DNA of 64,000 nt from Dichetophora obliterata (GCA_963920525.1 OY986436.1:29029318-29093317), one strand, 5' to 3'; counted from the stretch's first letter, positions 1 through 10,400 are shown. Notes: generated from the letters alone by a model not told the origin. Translations and numbers: made by a program.

Positions 1-1735
1 AAAATGAAGTAATATACTGAGATACAGATAAAGATACAGATAAAGCAATAATTTATTAATGATCATAAAAGGGCCGTGTAAAAAGCTATAAAAGTGTTCA
101 ATAAATCAATTTATAAGAAATGCAGCTATCTCACTTTAATGGTGATATCTCAGGCTCGCTGCTTATCGTATGTTCTCCTCCGCTTATCGTACGTACAAGA
201 AATGGAGAAAAATAAACTTTTTATAAAAAAGAACAAAATTATAATCACTAAATTAATTAAAAAAAAATCGATGCTTATCTATTACACTTTGAATGCATTC
301 GCATATATTAATATCAAAAAAATAAATGTAGAAAGAGAAAACAAACATTGAGGAAAGCTAACATTGAAAGTCCATTAAAAATTTTACAAAACTTAACCTG
401 AGAAAATAAGGCATTTTTTAAAAATGGGAACCTTTTTGTCAGTGTATCTCGGACACAATGAACAAGCATAAATAAGTTCAAATGTCAAATAAATCATGAA
501 TACAAACTTTTTCGTGTTACGTTAATTACTAGATCATTACAACAAGAACAACAACAAAAAAAAACAAAAACAACAACATAAACAACATCCATCTGAACAA
601 CCATAACTTACATGTTTACTCTTATCGCATATTTAGAGACTAAAAATCATTAATAAAGAAATAAATTCTGTTTCGGATCTTGAAAGTTGAAAAAGTTCAC
701 ATATTAAAATATATAATTTTAATTTATGAAATGTTCGCTTGTGTGGCAATGTCACAATTTTTCAAAAATGTCTAACACAGCGTTGTTGTTGTTTTTGTGT
801 TTGACGGGGCGTGTATGGAGTTTGCCTTCTTCACATTTTCTTTGATTTTTTTCTTCCTTCAAAATTTCGGCGTCATTGCATGCAATCGCAAATGTTTTCA
901 AAATGTAATTAAAATCGAAATCAAAATATTTTCAAATAAATAAATGCGTACATTGATCTTTGGTGCCTGCTTTCCACCATCATTGGCAACACATTGGTGC
1001 ACTTCGTGCCATCCCGCTTGCACCTACATGACTTTAAACAGTGCAATGCAATAAATCTTGACAGCTGTCATGTTGCGTCTAATTAGTAATGTGTCAATAA
1101 ACTCGATTCGTTGTCGAGGGCGGGCTGAAGCAAGAGAGGCCAAATTCGGTCGGAAACCGTTACCACTGCCAAGGAGGGCGTGATTGGGCGGCATTTAGTG
1201 GCAAGGAATGTATTCGACATGCTTGGCAGTCATTTGTAAAAATAAATGAAATTCCAACGCACTGCATTTATTCTACAGTTTTTGAGTTTAAATTAGAGCA
1301 CTTGAAATCTTCACAAAATTAACAAGAATTAGATTAAGTTTAAGACTAAGATTAAGTTAAGAGGTGCAGGTATATTGTTTATCAGAGGGGAAATAAATAT
1401 TTTGTCTTATTGAGATAGTGTTAAAATTATATAAACTTAATTTTAAGATAAGATAGATATCTGAATAAGTATTCATTGTAGGTATGAGGGTTGCTACATA
1501 GATCTGTGTCAATAAGCAATAAAAGCTTAAGTCGACTAAGACTGAGTGATTTATGTGGCTATGTAGCGTGTTTCACGCATACAGCGCTATAAACGAGATC
1601 TTGGCAAAAATTATGACCAAACAAGAAAATACCCTATCTTATAAATGGCATGGCGATAGAAAACTTTGAAGCAAGATTTCTTGAAGTTTTGAAATTACAC
1701 TTTAGCTGTTGTTGCTTATCGACAAAGACATTTCG
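1..1735. other. No gene recognised; AT-rich with one GC-richer patch
   Basis: No coding region or element with recognisable ends was found. There is a CAA/AAC-rich stretch near 540-590. The segment from about 960 to 1250 is clearly less AT-rich and lacks low-complexity runs, so it could be older unique sequence, possibly regulatory. That last point is inference only. Confidence 0.5.
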
Positions 1736-1767
1736 TTAACGAATATAAAGAACGAACTTTTTCATTA

Positions 1768-2245
1768 AAAATAGCTTTATTGTTTTTCGAAATATTCTAC
1801 TTGATGATAACGCATTTTTGCGTGAGTTCAAAGCATTCGTCATAACATTTATATCAATCCGTTTGAGATACCTCCAACACATAGTTTTTGTACTCATCAA
1901 CGGCTTCTTCTGACGTCGAAAATCTTTTTCCACGTAGCTTATTCTTGAAGTGCGGGACCAAAAATTATTCATTGTGTGCCAAATTAGGACTGTAACGCGG
2001 ATGAGACATTAATTCGATGATTTGGAAGCTCTCATTGCCTTGATGACGACTGATTATTCGGCATTAGTTTGTTTTCCTTATATCACAGCACACTTCTGGC
2101 AAACAAATGATCGTGTTCCATTTCTAAATGACCATTTTACTTGTCTCAAGTGAAACCGTTGCCACATGACCAATTTTTTGGAAGAATCAGGCGATCGTTT
2201 TCTTCGTAGTACTTCGAGCTCAAACAACTGTTTTACCCAACTACG
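1768..2245 (-). pseudogene. Mariner transposase fossil (C-terminal half)
   Basis: Reading the minus strand in shifting frames gives a string of blocks matching the same parts of the mariner at 54.4-55.7 kb: VVxARSTTKKTIA, then IGHVATVSLE, then ICLPEVCCDIRKTN, then MSHPRYSPNLAHNE, then NKLRGKRFSTSEEAV and CYDECFELTQKC. In the live family this is the catalytic core and C-terminus of a DD34D transposase that cuts and pastes its own element at TA sites. Here the segment holding the second catalytic Asp is deleted, the third Asp reads Glu (LAHNE), and several stops and frameshifts are present. No terminal inverted repeats were found around it. It is a dead, old fragment. Confidence 0.75.
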
Positions 2246-2249
2246 GCGA

Positions 2250-3730
2250 AGCAAAAAAAGCGGTATATGTGTTTGACCGGTATGTTTGTATGTATGTTCA
2301 TCTGTTCCACTCTCGCTTCTAAACTACATATCATCATTTCACATATGAAGTATTGTTGGAAGCGTTTTGATCGTCTGCTGGTTATAGGCTACGTGACGTC
2401 ACATTAAATTTATTTGACTACACTGGATTGCAGGTGCGAACCCAGAAAAAATTTCTGGGGGGGATTTAATTTCCTTTTTTTTAGACTTATTCCATTTTTT
2501 TATATAATATATAATAATAGTATATATATATATTTGTTTTTGCTAATGCATTAAAAAATTCTTACGTGGTAGCTTCCACATCCCTGTGAACATTTAGAAG
2601 AGCTAACCCATTGAGCCTTTCTTCTCACGTTTTACTTTTCATGCATGTTTTGGGTTTTCGAAGCGATGAAAACGAGGTTTTGCTTGAAGCGACTGAAACC
2701 GGCAACGTTGCACCAATCTTCAGGAATCGGCTTGTTGATGGATATTAAACGTATGGATATATAAATGTTATATATGATATATATGATATGTTTCAAGCAA
2801 TGCCTACAAATATGGGGCACAAAAAATTTGTCATAATAAATATATACACTGGAAAAATTATCGCGTTTTTGAATTCAACACAATGCCTTTAATATCAATG
2901 CATGATTTTTCATACAAAATTTAAAAATATGTTTCAAGCCATTTTTTAACCAATTTTAAACAATATGTTATAAAAAATTTGCATTAAACATACTTCTTTA
3001 AAGTAGGAACAAATTTTTTTCAATATGTCGCCCATTTCACATTGAAGAATATCAGTTGCACTGACCATCTCCGATTTGGCTCAAATTTTGTGCTTAGATT
3101 AGTTTATTGTTTAGAAAACCAAAGCCGGAGTTTGAGGTTTTGAGATCTCTTTCGCAGACCCATAGCCATGTGAATGTCAAAATAGGATCTATTTTGAGAC
3201 AATGTAGCTCAGTCTATTTAAATGCGATTTTCGCAAATATGGAAATTGGAAATTTTTTTGAGGGAAAAATATTAAACTTTTTAAAAAATATCAGTTACAC
3301 GACCGATTATTAATTTCAAAGTTTAATACCAAGCGTGCAACAGACGCCATATTTTTTTCATTTTCATTATTTTAATTTTTTTAATTTCCATTACCTTTCC
3401 AAAGATATAAAATGAAAGTTTGTTCTTTAAGAACTCTGAAGTTATGGCGTAAAAACGTTTTCAACGAATTCAACTATCGTAGATATTTATTGTAAAAAGA
3501 CTACAATTCAAAGAAACTTAAAAAATTTGTTACGTACATAAAATAAATTTTTTTTCTTTCAAAGTACAAGTAGACGTTTTAAGCCGTTGTCTTAAGGTAT
3601 TATGGTCCCAATTTATCGGAAGCTACAAGTGTCCTTATTAAAATGCACTATGATTTTTTATTTCGATAAATCGGGACGAAAATATCTTTACGCCGGCTGA
3701 AATGTACTGCTTTTTTTATGCGACCTTGGA
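2250..3730. other. AT-rich stretch, no gene recognised
   Basis: Contains a TA-rich microsatellite near 2500-2535 and a short minus-strand frame at 2632-2820 that I could not assign. The part from 3000 to 3480 has the texture of dispersed repeat sequence, but I saw no second copy in the window and no ends. Confidence 0.4.
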
Positions 3731-3733
3731 ATA

Positions 3734-3962
3734 CGCTGCGCGTCATCAGGTTAGCACACCTTCCATTAGCTTAATACGATTGCTCTTGTTTTTGTTGTTG
3801 TTAATATAAATACTTTTTATTATCCTATTCTTCTGATCTTTGTAAGCACTCTTGTTGGAAAAGAGAACATGCGACAAAAATATCCCGTTATTTGGTTATT
3901 GCTGTTTTCTTTATTTTCAATGAAAAAAACGTTTTATTTTTGCGTCATCAGATTAGCACATG
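3734..3962 (+). repeat. Left IR/DR arm of the Tc1-like element
   Basis: Outer repeat at about 3739-3759 and inner repeat at about 3941-3961 share TGCGTCATCAGRTTAGCACA-type sequence in the same orientation, about 200 bp apart. These are the expected transposase binding sites. Confidence 0.85.
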
Positions 3963-4048
3963 CATATTCTTTTCAGTTTTTCTTCAATATTTGAAAGCGT
4001 ATGACTACGAAATTTTTTTTGCTGCTTAAGTGCTCTATTAATATCAAT

Positions 4049-4981
4049 ATGGGTAAAGGAAAATCCCTTTCAGTAGAAGAAAAATCGAAAATTGAAGCTT
4101 ATGAGGAATTAAAGTTATCCACAAGTGAAATTTCGAAAAAAATCGGTAGAAGTCGTAAAGTCATAACCTCATTCCTGCGCAATAAGTCGGGATATGGTAA
4201 AAATAATCAAGGAGGTAATAATAAAGTGATTTCAAACGCTGATAAGAGAGCAATTTTGAGAGAAGCATCGAATTCTCATGACTCAGCCGCAAAGATCAGG
4301 GCAAATGTTGGCGTTAAAGCTAGCTTATCAACAATTCAAAGAGTGACAAAGAATGCTCCACATTTAAAAAGACAGAAGTTGAAGAAAAAACCCCCACTCA
4401 ATGGAGCTCGCAAGGAAACTCGCCTGAATTTCGCACGTGAGCACATGGCATGGACTTCAGATTGGCACAACGTTGTCTTTTCCGATGAAAAGAAATTTAA
4501 TTTGGAAGGTCCAGACGGCTACAATTATTACTTCCATGATCTTCGCAAGGAGGAACACCAGTTGGATCGCCTTCATAGTCGGGTGGGGGGTGTAATGGTG
4601 TGGGGAGCCATCTCCTACTTTGGTACGTGCGAGTTACAGTTTTTGACAGCAAATATGAATGCCAACACATGCAAAAACGTACTCGAAACTGCTTTTCCTC
4701 ATTTTCAAAATTTGTTTGGTAATTTACCATGGCATTTTCAACATGACAATGCCCCTATCCACACTGCCCGGGTGGTAAAGTTATGGATTGAGGGCCAAAA
4801 TGTAAGCTTATTGCAGTGGCCGCCTTATTCACCCGACATAAATATTATAGAAAATGCATGGGGATGGCTCGCTCGTAAAGTTTACGAATCAGGAAAACAA
4901 TATTCCAATAAATCGGAATTAATTGACGGCATCAAGCAAACCTGGTCAGGGATTTCTCTGAATTATATAGAAAAATTATGA
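4049..4981 (+). CDS. Tc1-like transposase (DD34E), C-terminus lost by frameshift
   Basis: Encodes 310 residues beginning MGKGKSLSVEEKSK. Two helix-turn-helix-like segments occupy roughly residues 1-110 (paired-like DNA binding), followed by the DDE catalytic domain. Asp146 (FSDEKKF), Asp233 (QHDNAPIH) and Glu268 (IIENAWG) are all present, and the Asp233-Glu268 spacing of 34 defines DD34E. The Met at 4049 is chosen over an upstream in-frame Met at 4001 because family members start with MGxGK. The frame ends at YIEKL, but shifting frame at about 4975 restores ESLPNRMYEVI and a conserved GGSTRY ending with TAA at 5040-5042. A two-base loss or one-base gain therefore removed about 20 terminal residues. 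Active-site residues are intact, so partial activity cannot be excluded. Confidence 0.93.
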   Translation: MGKGKSLSVEEKSKIEAYEELKLSTSEISKKIGRSRKVITSFLRNKSGYGKNNQGGNNKVISNADKRAILREASNSHDSAAKIRANVGVKASLSTIQRVTKNAPHLKRQKLKKKPPLNGARKETRLNFAREHMAWTSDWHNVVFSDEKKFNLEGPDGYNYYFHDLRKEEHQLDRLHSRVGGVMVWGAISYFGTCELQFLTANMNANTCKNVLETAFPHFQNLFGNLPWHFQHDNAPIHTARVVKLWIEGQNVSLLQWPPYSPDINIIENAWGWLARKVYESGKQYSNKSELIDGIKQTWSGISLNYIEKL

Positions 4982-5132
4982 GTCGCTTCCAAATCGAATG
5001 TATGAGGTCATTCTCAACAAGGGAGGATCAACCCGTTATTAAAATTATAAAAAATATTTAAATAAATTAATATACATATAAGTTTAGAAATAAGTTCATG
5101 CCTTAAAAATTAAAAAAAAAGCGAAAACAACT

Positions 5133-5366
5133 CGTGTGTGCTAACCTGGTGACCAAAATTGAATTGGTATTATTTTTGTTACTTTTCGAAAAAAATCATA
5201 AAAATATACTTTGCAATAATAAATCAATACTTTGAGTTTTTTTTTTACTGAGAATTGAATAAGATATAAGCAAAAAATAAATTTTAATTCTAGTGATTTT
5301 AGTTTAGTTGGAATTGACCCAAATTCACTAACGTAAGGAGATGTGCTAACCTGATGATGCGCACTG
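5133..5366 (-). repeat. Right IR/DR arm of the Tc1-like element
   Basis: Inner copy near 5134-5153 (TGTGTGCTAACCTGGTGAC) and outer copy near 5343-5362 (TGTGCTAACCTGATGATGC) are inverted relative to the left arm and spaced about 209 bp apart. Confidence 0.85.
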
Positions 5367-5368
5367 TA

Positions 5369-6572
5369 TTTTGGAATATTTTTTTATATTATTTACACTG
5401 AAAATAAAACAAACTTTGAAATTAAGCAAAAAATTTTAAAATAGGAATTTAACGGCTTTGCGTTTCTACAAAAAAAATTCAAAATAAGCGTATTAATTTT
5501 CAACTAAAAACTCATCAATTTTTTTTTTAATTTTCTCTTACTATTTCTTTACAATCACGAAAAATACGTCGCTATCTGAGATTGAATTAAAAATTATGTT
5601 CAGTAGAATCTTTAACAATAATTGCCAGATAATTGAGACCAACTTGAGAAAAACCTTGCTTTATGAAAATTTTTTTGAATTGGTTTTACAAATACTTAAC
5701 ATTAGATGAAATAAAAACTAATTTATTACTTTAATGTTTCAAATATTTAAATATTTTAAGCCACGATAAAACCAAACTACTTCGAATGGAGTTAAAATAT
5801 GGTATTCGAGATGTTTCAGGGGTCACTTTACGAATATGACATCGAAAACTCGAAAAAAATAAAAAAATGGAATTGAAAAAATGACGGTTTAATTTTATTG
5901 TTTTTAATTTAAGAACGATATTTTAAAATTATGTTTTAGAATATTTGTTTTCAATACCAAAGTTTTTGTTTTAAAATTTTTTTTAAACAAATATTTTTAA
6001 ACTGTAAATGTTTACTATTTTGAAAAAACATTTTGTTTTTAATTGAGCTGTATAAACGTTTAAGTAAAATGTAATTTTTTCAAACTCTATTGAAAAAACA
6101 ATTCATTCATTTATTATGAACAGTTCCATTAAATTTGAACTCATTGTAAGTCTATATGCTATAGTCTATAAATGTTTTAAATTGAGTCTTTTTAATTTTG
6201 TTGCCATGTTGTGCTGAGTGCTGCTCTCGAAGTCAATTCTTCTCATGAAGTCAATTCATTGCTTTTCAAATGAGCTCTTTAATAACGTTTTGCGTGAGCT
6301 AGCTTTTCTTCTAAAAACAATAATGAGTATCAAAGTCATGTAACACTAATTAACCCTATTACTAATAAGGGTGTAAAAATAGACCACCCCTCTTATACGA
6401 TTTTTCTCTACTAAACATCACCTTTTACCTCCGTAAATAGTTTATTAAATTTATGCAAAAAATGTCAAAAGGAGGCAAAGCCGGTATAGTAAAGTATATA
6501 TATTCTAAAACAGCGTCATCTCCTGAGCCTTGTCTTGTCCTTCTATCAAGAACACCGAAAGTATTTTTTATA
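5369..6572. other. AT-rich stretch, nothing recognised
   Basis: Dominated by A/T runs with many stops in all frames. No ends, repeats in common with other parts of the window, or protein similarity were noticed. Confidence 0.5.
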
Positions 6573-6689
6573 TAGGGTGTTTTTTAACTGTATGAGAGCT
6601 TTATATAATAATACAGGACAGATATATTGTTGGAAAGAATTTTTATTACTATAAATTAGTAGATATTTTTATGGCATTAATTTTTTAAA

Positions 6690-7310
6690 TATGGTTTTTG
6701 GCATATGTCCGCCGTGGCTATGAGTTACATAGTCCATTCTATGAGTCCAATTTTTCACTAATTTTTCCAATAAATCTGACCGTATGGCGTCAATGGTGGC
6801 TTGAATATTGGCTTCCAATGCTGCAAGAGTTGCACCGTAACGGCAGCTCCTTCCTCATTTCGAAAGAAATAAAGACTGATGATGCCGCCAGCGTATAAAA
6901 AGCACCAAACAGTCAATTTTAATGAATGTAATTGTGATTCGTTAATGGCTTGAGGATTGTCTTCGCTCCATATTCGGCCATTTTGTTTATTGACGAAACC
7001 AATTGCTTGCTCACTATACGGTCGAAAATTTGGGTTTAAATGTTAAACCTTTCTGGGTTTGGATAAATATAGAAACCCAAAAGGGATTTAAATTTAATCC
7101 CAAATTTTCGAACGTGTGCGCAACAACAATTGTAATGACGGTAAAGTGACCGTAAATATTGTTTGAGTTTAAATTAAAATTAAATTTAATACCTTGAGGG
7201 TTTCTATATTTATCCAAACCCAAAAAGGTTTTAAATTGAAACCCAAATTTTCGACCATGCAGGCCGATTATGTTGACCGTAAAATGGACGAAGTGATTTA
7301 AGAACATCGC
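6690..7310 (-). pseudogene. Tc3-like transposase relic, two pieces
   Basis: From the 5' side on the minus strand, about 7255-7310 gives VRDVLKSLRPFYGQHNRPA, matching the N-terminal helix-turn-helix region (compare RALRDFFGQFNRSN in the copy at 23.2 kb). After the MITE, about 7018 down to 6690 gives GFVNKQNGRIWSEDNPQAI, then LTVWCFLYAGGIIGLYFF and NEEGAAVTV, which is the middle of the catalytic domain. Roughly 130 residues between the two pieces, including the first catalytic Asp region, are missing. The third acidic residue is not visible. The identification rests on pattern matching to the sister copy and to the general family layout. Confidence 0.65.
7020..7254. repeat. Foldback MITE with ~75 bp inverted arms
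   Basis: The left arm starts GGTCGAAAATTTGGGTTT. The reverse complement of the right arm starts with the same 18 bases, and the match continues for about 75 bp with few differences through GGGTTTGGATAAATATAGAA. The whole unit can fold into one long hairpin with a ~80 bp loop region. No convincing target duplication was found. It sits inside the transposase relic. Superfamily unknown. Confidence 0.85.
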
Positions 7311-7377
7311 GAACAGATCTATTTATTTTCAAATTAAATTTCCACAATTTGGAAGCGTTGTTTTGGCGTTAAACGAT

Positions 7378-7407
7378 TAATGATTCATGATTCATGATTC
7401 ATGATTG
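7378..7407. repeat. ATTCATG heptamer microsatellite
   Basis: About four tandem copies of ATTCATG-like units inside the decayed Tc3-like element. Confidence 0.7.
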
Positions 7408-7519
7408 GTAAACTTTATTGAATAGAAATGTCAACACAGTTTGACATGCTCAACTGTCAAACCACAGACAACAACCATTGAAACTTCTCATGCAGCTAAA
7501 AAAACACCTTTACAAAAGT

Positions 7520-8160
7520 TTAGAATACATTGTTTCAACCGATTCGCCTGAGTTATTTAGGGTATACACTCACTTCGCAATTTTCCGAAATCGCAAATTT
7601 ACGAGTTGAAGTGAGCGACTGCTTTTGAATTTTATCGAAATATTTGTCAAACTGACAACGTGCAAACTGTTATTTATTGAAACCTTTTTTGTTGCCGTTT
7701 AATTGTGGAAAAAGCCGAAAATAAGTGAAAAAACGAATTTATATAAAATTTTATTAAGCAGAATGTTGTTTTTTTATTATAACACAGTTGCTTGTGAGCA
7801 CTGAACACATATTTTTTCGCAAATTTCCGACTATTATTTTTCATCAACTCAATAGATGATTTAAGCAATCTTCGGAAAACCAGAACCACAACATAGTTTT
7901 TTTTAGTTTATCTATCCAAAAATAGAACAAATATGTGAAAATTTTAGTTTTTGGACATTGGTGGAGGTAGGTATATTTTTGTTTTATTACATATACATAT
8001 TTTTCAGAAAAGTAATTTTAGTACAGTTTACTACACTCTAAAATCTGATTGAAAAACCACCACAAAAAATGTTGTGAAATTTCACGACACTTATTGGCGA
8101 TTTTGTAAAAAAATCCTGCTATGCAGCAAGTTTTTTCAATTCTGTCTGAAAATCAGCGAC
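7520..8160. other. No gene recognised
   Basis: Moderately AT-rich, with a slightly GC-richer block at 7560-7660 that contains short self-complementary CACTTCGC/GCGAAGTG-like sequence. No protein similarity or element ends were seen. Confidence 0.4.
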
Positions 8161-8164
8161 TTTT

Positions 8165-8275
8165 TGCAAAATATGTATATTTACTCTACTTTTTTCGCTA
8201 TTTCAGCGTGTTTTCACCCAGAGAGTCTTAAAATATGCATATTTCCCTTACTTTTCAAGCGTTTTTAGCGTGTTT
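8165..8275. repeat. ~60 bp tandem repeat, left half of a split array
   Basis: Two units resembling GAGTCCTAAAATATGCATAT followed by a CTACTTTTCACGC-like and TTTTAGCGTGTTTTCGC segment. The same unit recurs at 10262-10400 in the same orientation, so one array appears to have been split by the intervening 2 kb. Confidence 0.7.
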
Positions 8276-8277
8276 TC

Positions 8278-8336
8278 GCGAGAGTTGTAAAGAGAGAGAG
8301 TTGTAAAGAGAGAGAGTTGTAAAGAGAGTTGTAAAA
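8278..8336. repeat. AGAGAGTTGTAA-type minisatellite
   Basis: Four tandem units of GAGAGAGTTGTAAA with small length differences. Confidence 0.85.
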
Positions 8337-8552
8337 TAAAATATTATTAAAATTAAAAAATAAGTTTAAATTTGTTAAATAGATATTTTACAAGTTTTAA
8401 TAAAAAATTCAGTTTAATTTAATTCGCAGTTTTCAATTAATAAGCTTAATTGTTTCAAAACATTTTCCTTTCGATTTTCTTGCGAATTAGTAATATAAAT
8501 AGATAAAAAAAAATAATAATATAATATATGAAAGCTTAAAATATTCATGGGC

Positions 8553-8680
8553 AGCTGCCGGATTCGAACCCTGGCCGCCAGCATTCTACACTTATATTCG
8601 TTGCATTGAAATTCATTCTGCGGCTGATGGATTCTCGAACCTTACCTGCCAGAACTTATTACAAGCAACAACAAATACAC
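8553..8680. other. Duplicated block with tRNA T-arm-like sequence
   Basis: On the minus strand GGTTCGAATCC (within 8564-8577) exactly fits the pol III B box, flanked by CAGG and GGCAGCTGCC. A second, degenerate copy follows about 65 bp later (GATTCTCGAACCTTACC). It could be a tRNA-derived SINE remnant or a primer-binding-site relic. No A box was located, so a complete tRNA gene is not supported. Confidence 0.35.
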
Positions 8681-8885
8681 TTAATATAACTAGAACTAAT
8701 TATAAGTAGACCATAAGTAAATGTAAAAGACAACAACAACAACAACTATAGACACAGCATACTTTCAGACATGAATAATCTTAAACAGGTCTTACATATA
8801 ATTCACAACAACTTCATGACGACATGTATATAAGAATAAGAAGAACATGTATAAGAACAAAAACATGGCTGCTAACAAAACTATG

Positions 8886-8895
8886 CTATATAAAA
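8886..8895 (+). promoter_or_regulatory. TATA box candidate
   Basis: TATATAAAAG followed about 30 bp later by GTAAGTAGCAAT-like sequence suited to a pol II start. It would drive the LTR-like block. Inference from motif and spacing only. Confidence 0.45.
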
Positions 8896-9394
8896 GCAGC
8901 CCTGCATCGTAAGTAGCAATCGCTTTCATTCTGGACGGGTTCTGTGTGTCTGGCGACCAGAGAGGATCGCCGGTCGTAACGACTTTTGGTTCTGTTTGGG
9001 CTCTTAAGTATCGCTCTAAATATCAACCTCTGCTTCCTTGTGCGAGCTTTACCTCTTCGACCTAAGCATATTGAAATTTATACTTTAGTTGTTTTCCTCT
9101 ATCTTGCCTTCCTTGTATTCTGCTCACTGCGCTACCAGCTCTCGCAACAGAATAGAAGCCTCGCAGTAAACTCTATATCATGCATACCACATGCTAGAAT
9201 TCTGCTCGCCACTATTTGCCCTTGCAACAAAATTCAAGCGTCGCAGTTGAACACTGCAGTCGTCTCCCCCGCAAATTCTTCAGATTCTGCTCTCAGCGCT
9301 GCCTCGGTGGCCCTTGCACCAGAAATCACGTTTTACGTAATTGGCCTTTGCAAAAACTTTAAGCCTCTGACTGCATAATTTTTGCTCTCTGTAC

Positions 9395-10075
9395 TGTCAA
9401 CCGATTAACAACCGTAAGAACCGATTACCGTCAAGCGATTGCCGTCGTAAGAACCGATTACCGTAAGAAACGATTACCGTCATAAGAAGCGATCACAGTC
9501 AATCGATTAGCATCGTAACAACCGATTAGTATCGTAACAATCGATTACCGTTATAAGCGATTACCGTCAACCGAATACCGTCATAAGAATCGATTACCGT
9601 CAACCGATAAGTATCGTAAGAACCGATTGCCCCTATAAGAAGTGATTACCGTTAAGCAATTCCCGTCTTAAGAACCGATTACCGTCATAAGCGATTACCG
9701 TCAACCAATTAGCATCATAAGAACTGATTACCGCTATAAGAAGCGATTACTGTCAACTGATTAGCATTGTAACAACCGATTAAAATCATAAGAACCGATT
9801 TTCGTAATAAGAACAGATTAGCATCGTAAGAACCGTTTACCATTATAAGAACCGATTAGGAACGTAAGAATCGATTACCGTCATAAGATCCAATACTCTG
9901 ATAAGAACCGGCTACCTGTTTACCAACGAACCAATCAGCCATCATTAAAACCGATTATCCGTTACCTAGAACCAAACCAGCACTCATTACCTGATTACTA
10001 AGAACTGATAACCTGACATATGATCCAATCACCCGTTGTACAAAATCGAATACCTGTTACATAGAACCGCTTCCG
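9395..10075. repeat. Degenerate minisatellite, CGATTACCGTCATAAGAAC units
   Basis: About 30 imperfect tandem units, mostly 15-25 bp, built on CCGATTACCGT plus CATAAGAA or CAACCGATTAGCATCGTAA. Units drift in sequence and length toward the 3' side (10000-10075). The array is non-coding in every frame checked. Confidence 0.9.
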
Positions 10076-10261
10076 ACTACATACGCTGTACTGTAATAAT
10101 TTTTTTTAAATATAATAAGGACTAGCATAAGAAATTGGAATTGTTCAATAAAGATTCAAAACATAAACTCAAATTGCGTTCTCAATTGCTGGAGGTTAAG
10201 TGGATCCTTCAGAGAATCCTGGGACGGCTGAGCTTTACCTCAGCGAAACCACGTAATAGAA

Positions 10262-10400
10262 TTACATGGAGTCCTAAAATATGTATATGTTCTACTTTTC
10301 ACGCTATTTCAACGTGTTTTCGATCATAGAGTCCTAAAATATATACATTCTCTCTACTTTTCATGATATTTAAGCGTGTTCTAGCTCAGATAGTCCTTAA
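10262..10400. repeat. ~60 bp tandem repeat, right half of the split array
   Basis: Three units starting AGTCCTAAAATATRTA or AGTCCTTAAAAT, matching the two units at 8165-8275. Confidence 0.7.

Larger units (their letters stand above)
3734..5366 (+). mobile_element. Tc1-like DNA transposon, nearly complete, doubled end repeats
   Basis: A 1633 bp element flanked by TA duplications (3732-3733 and 5367-5368). The ends are inverted copies: left begins CGCTGCGCGTCATCAGG, and the reverse complement of the right end begins CAGTGCGCATCATCAGG, both continuing into TTAGCACA. Each end also has a second inner copy of the CATCAGRTTAGCACA motif about 200 bp inward (3941-3961 and 5134-5153). This is the IR/DR layout known from Sleeping Beauty, Minos and S-like Tc1 elements, where the transposase binds both outer and inner sites. 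A single transposase gene lies between the ends. The integrity of ends and gene suggests a young copy. Confidence 0.92.
6575..7510 (-). mobile_element. Decayed Tc3-like (Tc1/mariner superfamily) element
   Basis: Ends are imperfect inverted repeats: left GGGTGTTTTTTAACTGTATG, right (reverse complement) AAGGTGTTTTTTTAGCTGCA, each next to TA (6573-6574 and 7511-7512). Between them lies a broken transposase on the minus strand and, in its middle, a foldback MITE that replaces much of the gene. The transposase belongs to the same group as the one at 22.5-23.5 kb. Confidence 0.7.
8650..10175 (+). mobile_element. Possible solo LTR or LTR-like block
   Basis: This block splits a tandem repeat array and contains a TATA box (TATATAAAAGC at 8886) about 30 bp before a plausible start region, a C-rich transcribed-looking segment (8915-9380), a long minisatellite and then a polyadenylation-type AATAAAG near 10147. 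That order resembles U3-R-U5 of a long insect LTR. However, I could not define TG...CA ends or a target duplication, and no gag or pol sequence is next to it. The 130-codon frame at 8986-9378 has no recognisable domain and is probably fortuitous. Confidence 0.35.

Noticed and set aside
2632..2820. Small minus-strand frame with DWCNVAGFSRFKQNLVFI
   Set aside because: It has a protein-like texture but I could not match it to a family. With no ends or continuation it remains unassigned.
8564..8577. Complete tRNA gene on the minus strand
   Set aside because: Only the T-arm-like part is present. No A box or acceptor pairing was found, so it is listed only as tRNA-like.
8986..9378. 130-residue plus-strand frame as a membrane protein gene
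   Set aside because: Hydrophobic start, but no recognisable domain. It lies in an LTR-like repeat-rich block with no splice or homology support.
9395..10075. CRISPR-like array of short repeats
   Set aside because: Units are irregular in length, there are no constant-length unique spacers, no cas-type genes exist nearby and the context is eukaryotic. It is a minisatellite.
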